Origin: JAIOYV01 sp964388245
Lineage (GTDB): Bacteria > Bacteroidota > Bacteroidia > Bacteroidales > M50B96
Direction of reading: 5' to 3'
DNA length: 6,701 nt
NCBI GenBank assembly: GCA_964388245.1
Contig: CAYLZH010000261.1
Coordinates: 1 to 6,701 of the forward strand
The translations under genes and the position numbers were made by a program. Every line of letters starts with the position of its first letter. The stretch's first letter is position 1. A model generated the notes under the pieces. It ran no database searches, was not told the origin of the DNA, and saw nothing but the letters and a program-made list of their open reading frames with translations. This document shows, in pieces, positions 6,334 through 6,701 of this stretch.

Positions 6334-6615
6334 TTAATTATTTAAAAGAGCAATACATTTATTTACTTCCCGCACTATGTTATTAATTTGTCTCGAAGCA
6401 TCTTCCTTATCTTTCTCAGTGGCTTCGAAATTTTTTGCCAATTTTAGCAAATTATATTTGTGTTTCAATTCTTTTATTTCCTGATCCTTTTTTTCGATAC
6501 GCCCAATAAGACGTTCGTTTTCGTTTATCAACTGCATGTTTTCAGTCCTGATCTTTTTCTGGGTGGCTAAGATCTTACTTAGTTTTTCATTTATATTTAA
6601 ATTTATATCATCCAT
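6334..6615 (-). CDS. Small coiled-coil protein upstream of zapA, possible division partner
   Basis: This 93-residue, highly charged protein is predicted to be helical throughout: a heptad-rich coiled coil spans about residues 5-60 (IEKKDQEIKELKHKYNLLKL at 40-59), followed by a linker rich in Lys, Glu and Asp and a C-terminal helix ending IVREVNKCIALLNN (80-93). I recognise the same ending, R-E-(V/I)-x-K-C-I-A-L-L-N, in small conserved proteins encoded just before zapA in other Bacteroidota. It has no signal peptide or membrane helix, so it is cytoplasmic. Function is not established to my knowledge. The coiled coil and the tight coupling to zapA suggest a ZapB-like divisome accessory role, but that is inference; it is not a recognisable ZapB homologue by motif. 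The start ATG lies 22 bases after a strong promoter box and fits a short leader. Confidence 0.85.
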   Translation of the reverse strand: MDDINLNINEKLSKILATQKKIRTENMQLINENERLIGRIEKKDQEIKELKHKYNLLKLAKNFEATEKDKEDASRQINNIVREVNKCIALLNN

Positions 6616-6637
6616 TAAAAATCAGTAAATTTTTTCA

Positions 6638-6669
6638 CAAAATTAACATTGCTAAAATTCATACACAAA
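6638..6669 (-). promoter_or_regulatory. Bacteroidota housekeeping promoter for the coiled-coil protein-zapA operon
   Basis: On the minus strand TTTG (6669-6666) and TAATTTTG (6645-6638) match the -33 TTTG and -7 TAnnTTTG consensus exactly, with a 20-base spacer, which is the usual distance. The ATG of the coiled-coil gene lies 22 bases further on, giving an expected leader of about 16 nt. The rest of 6616-6701 is AT-rich non-coding DNA in which I see nothing else. Confidence 0.7.
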
Positions 6670-6701
6670 TTAATTCTGGTAATTAAAGCAAGAAGACTAA
6701 A

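Noticed and set aside
1..6701. Mobile element, CRISPR array, toxin-antitoxin or defence system
   Set aside because: I found no transposase, integrase, spaced direct repeats, terminal inverted repeats or recognisable defence domains; all long frames belong to housekeeping or surface-glycan families.

Overview
The window looks like an ordinary chromosomal segment of a Bacteroidota bacterium, probably Bacteroidales/Marinilabiliales-like. The evidence is AT-rich DNA, starts mostly without Shine-Dalgarno sequences, two matches to the phylum's TAnnTTTG -7 promoter box, and protein families typical of the group: a DUF7033-type polysaccharide deacetylase, a PD40 beta-propeller lipoprotein, and the coiled-coil protein / ZapA / RNase Y gene order. 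I see no mobile element, CRISPR array, tRNA, rRNA or prophage gene. Nothing in it convincingly forms a new multi-gene system.

Right part (about 6670 down to 5800, minus strand): a near-consensus promoter at 6638-6669 precedes a 93-residue coiled-coil protein. It is followed after 8 bases by zapA, the FtsZ-ring accessory protein. The roughly 245 bases between zapA and rny hold no convincing gene. They do contain a sequence whose minus-strand transcript folds end to end into a long, interrupted rod of about 200 nt, closed by a GC-rich stem and followed by nine U. This is best read as 6S RNA (ssrS), the RNA mimic of an open promoter that sequesters RNA polymerase. It is the most interesting non-protein feature here.

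Middle part (5784 down to 1834, minus strand): rny (RNase Y, membrane-anchored mRNA endonuclease) starts only 18 bases after the U tract. It is followed after 9 bases by a WbpP-class UDP-N-acetylglucosamine 4-epimerase and then, after 33 bases, by a polysaccharide deacetylase-like protein that appears to start at TTG. The spacing suggests that at least rny and the epimerase share a transcript, which puts two surface-glycan genes behind an RNA-decay gene. The epimerase would supply UDP-GalNAc, and the deacetylase would act on an acetylated amino sugar in a glycan or glycan precursor.

Left part (1-1809): a plus-strand PD40 beta-propeller lipoprotein converges on the deacetylase. It is divergent from a minus-strand pair made of a small three-helix membrane protein (CBU_0592-like) and an ArsC/Spx-like thioredoxin-fold protein. 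The pair is joined by an ATGA start/stop overlap. The ArsC-like gene runs off the left edge of the window.
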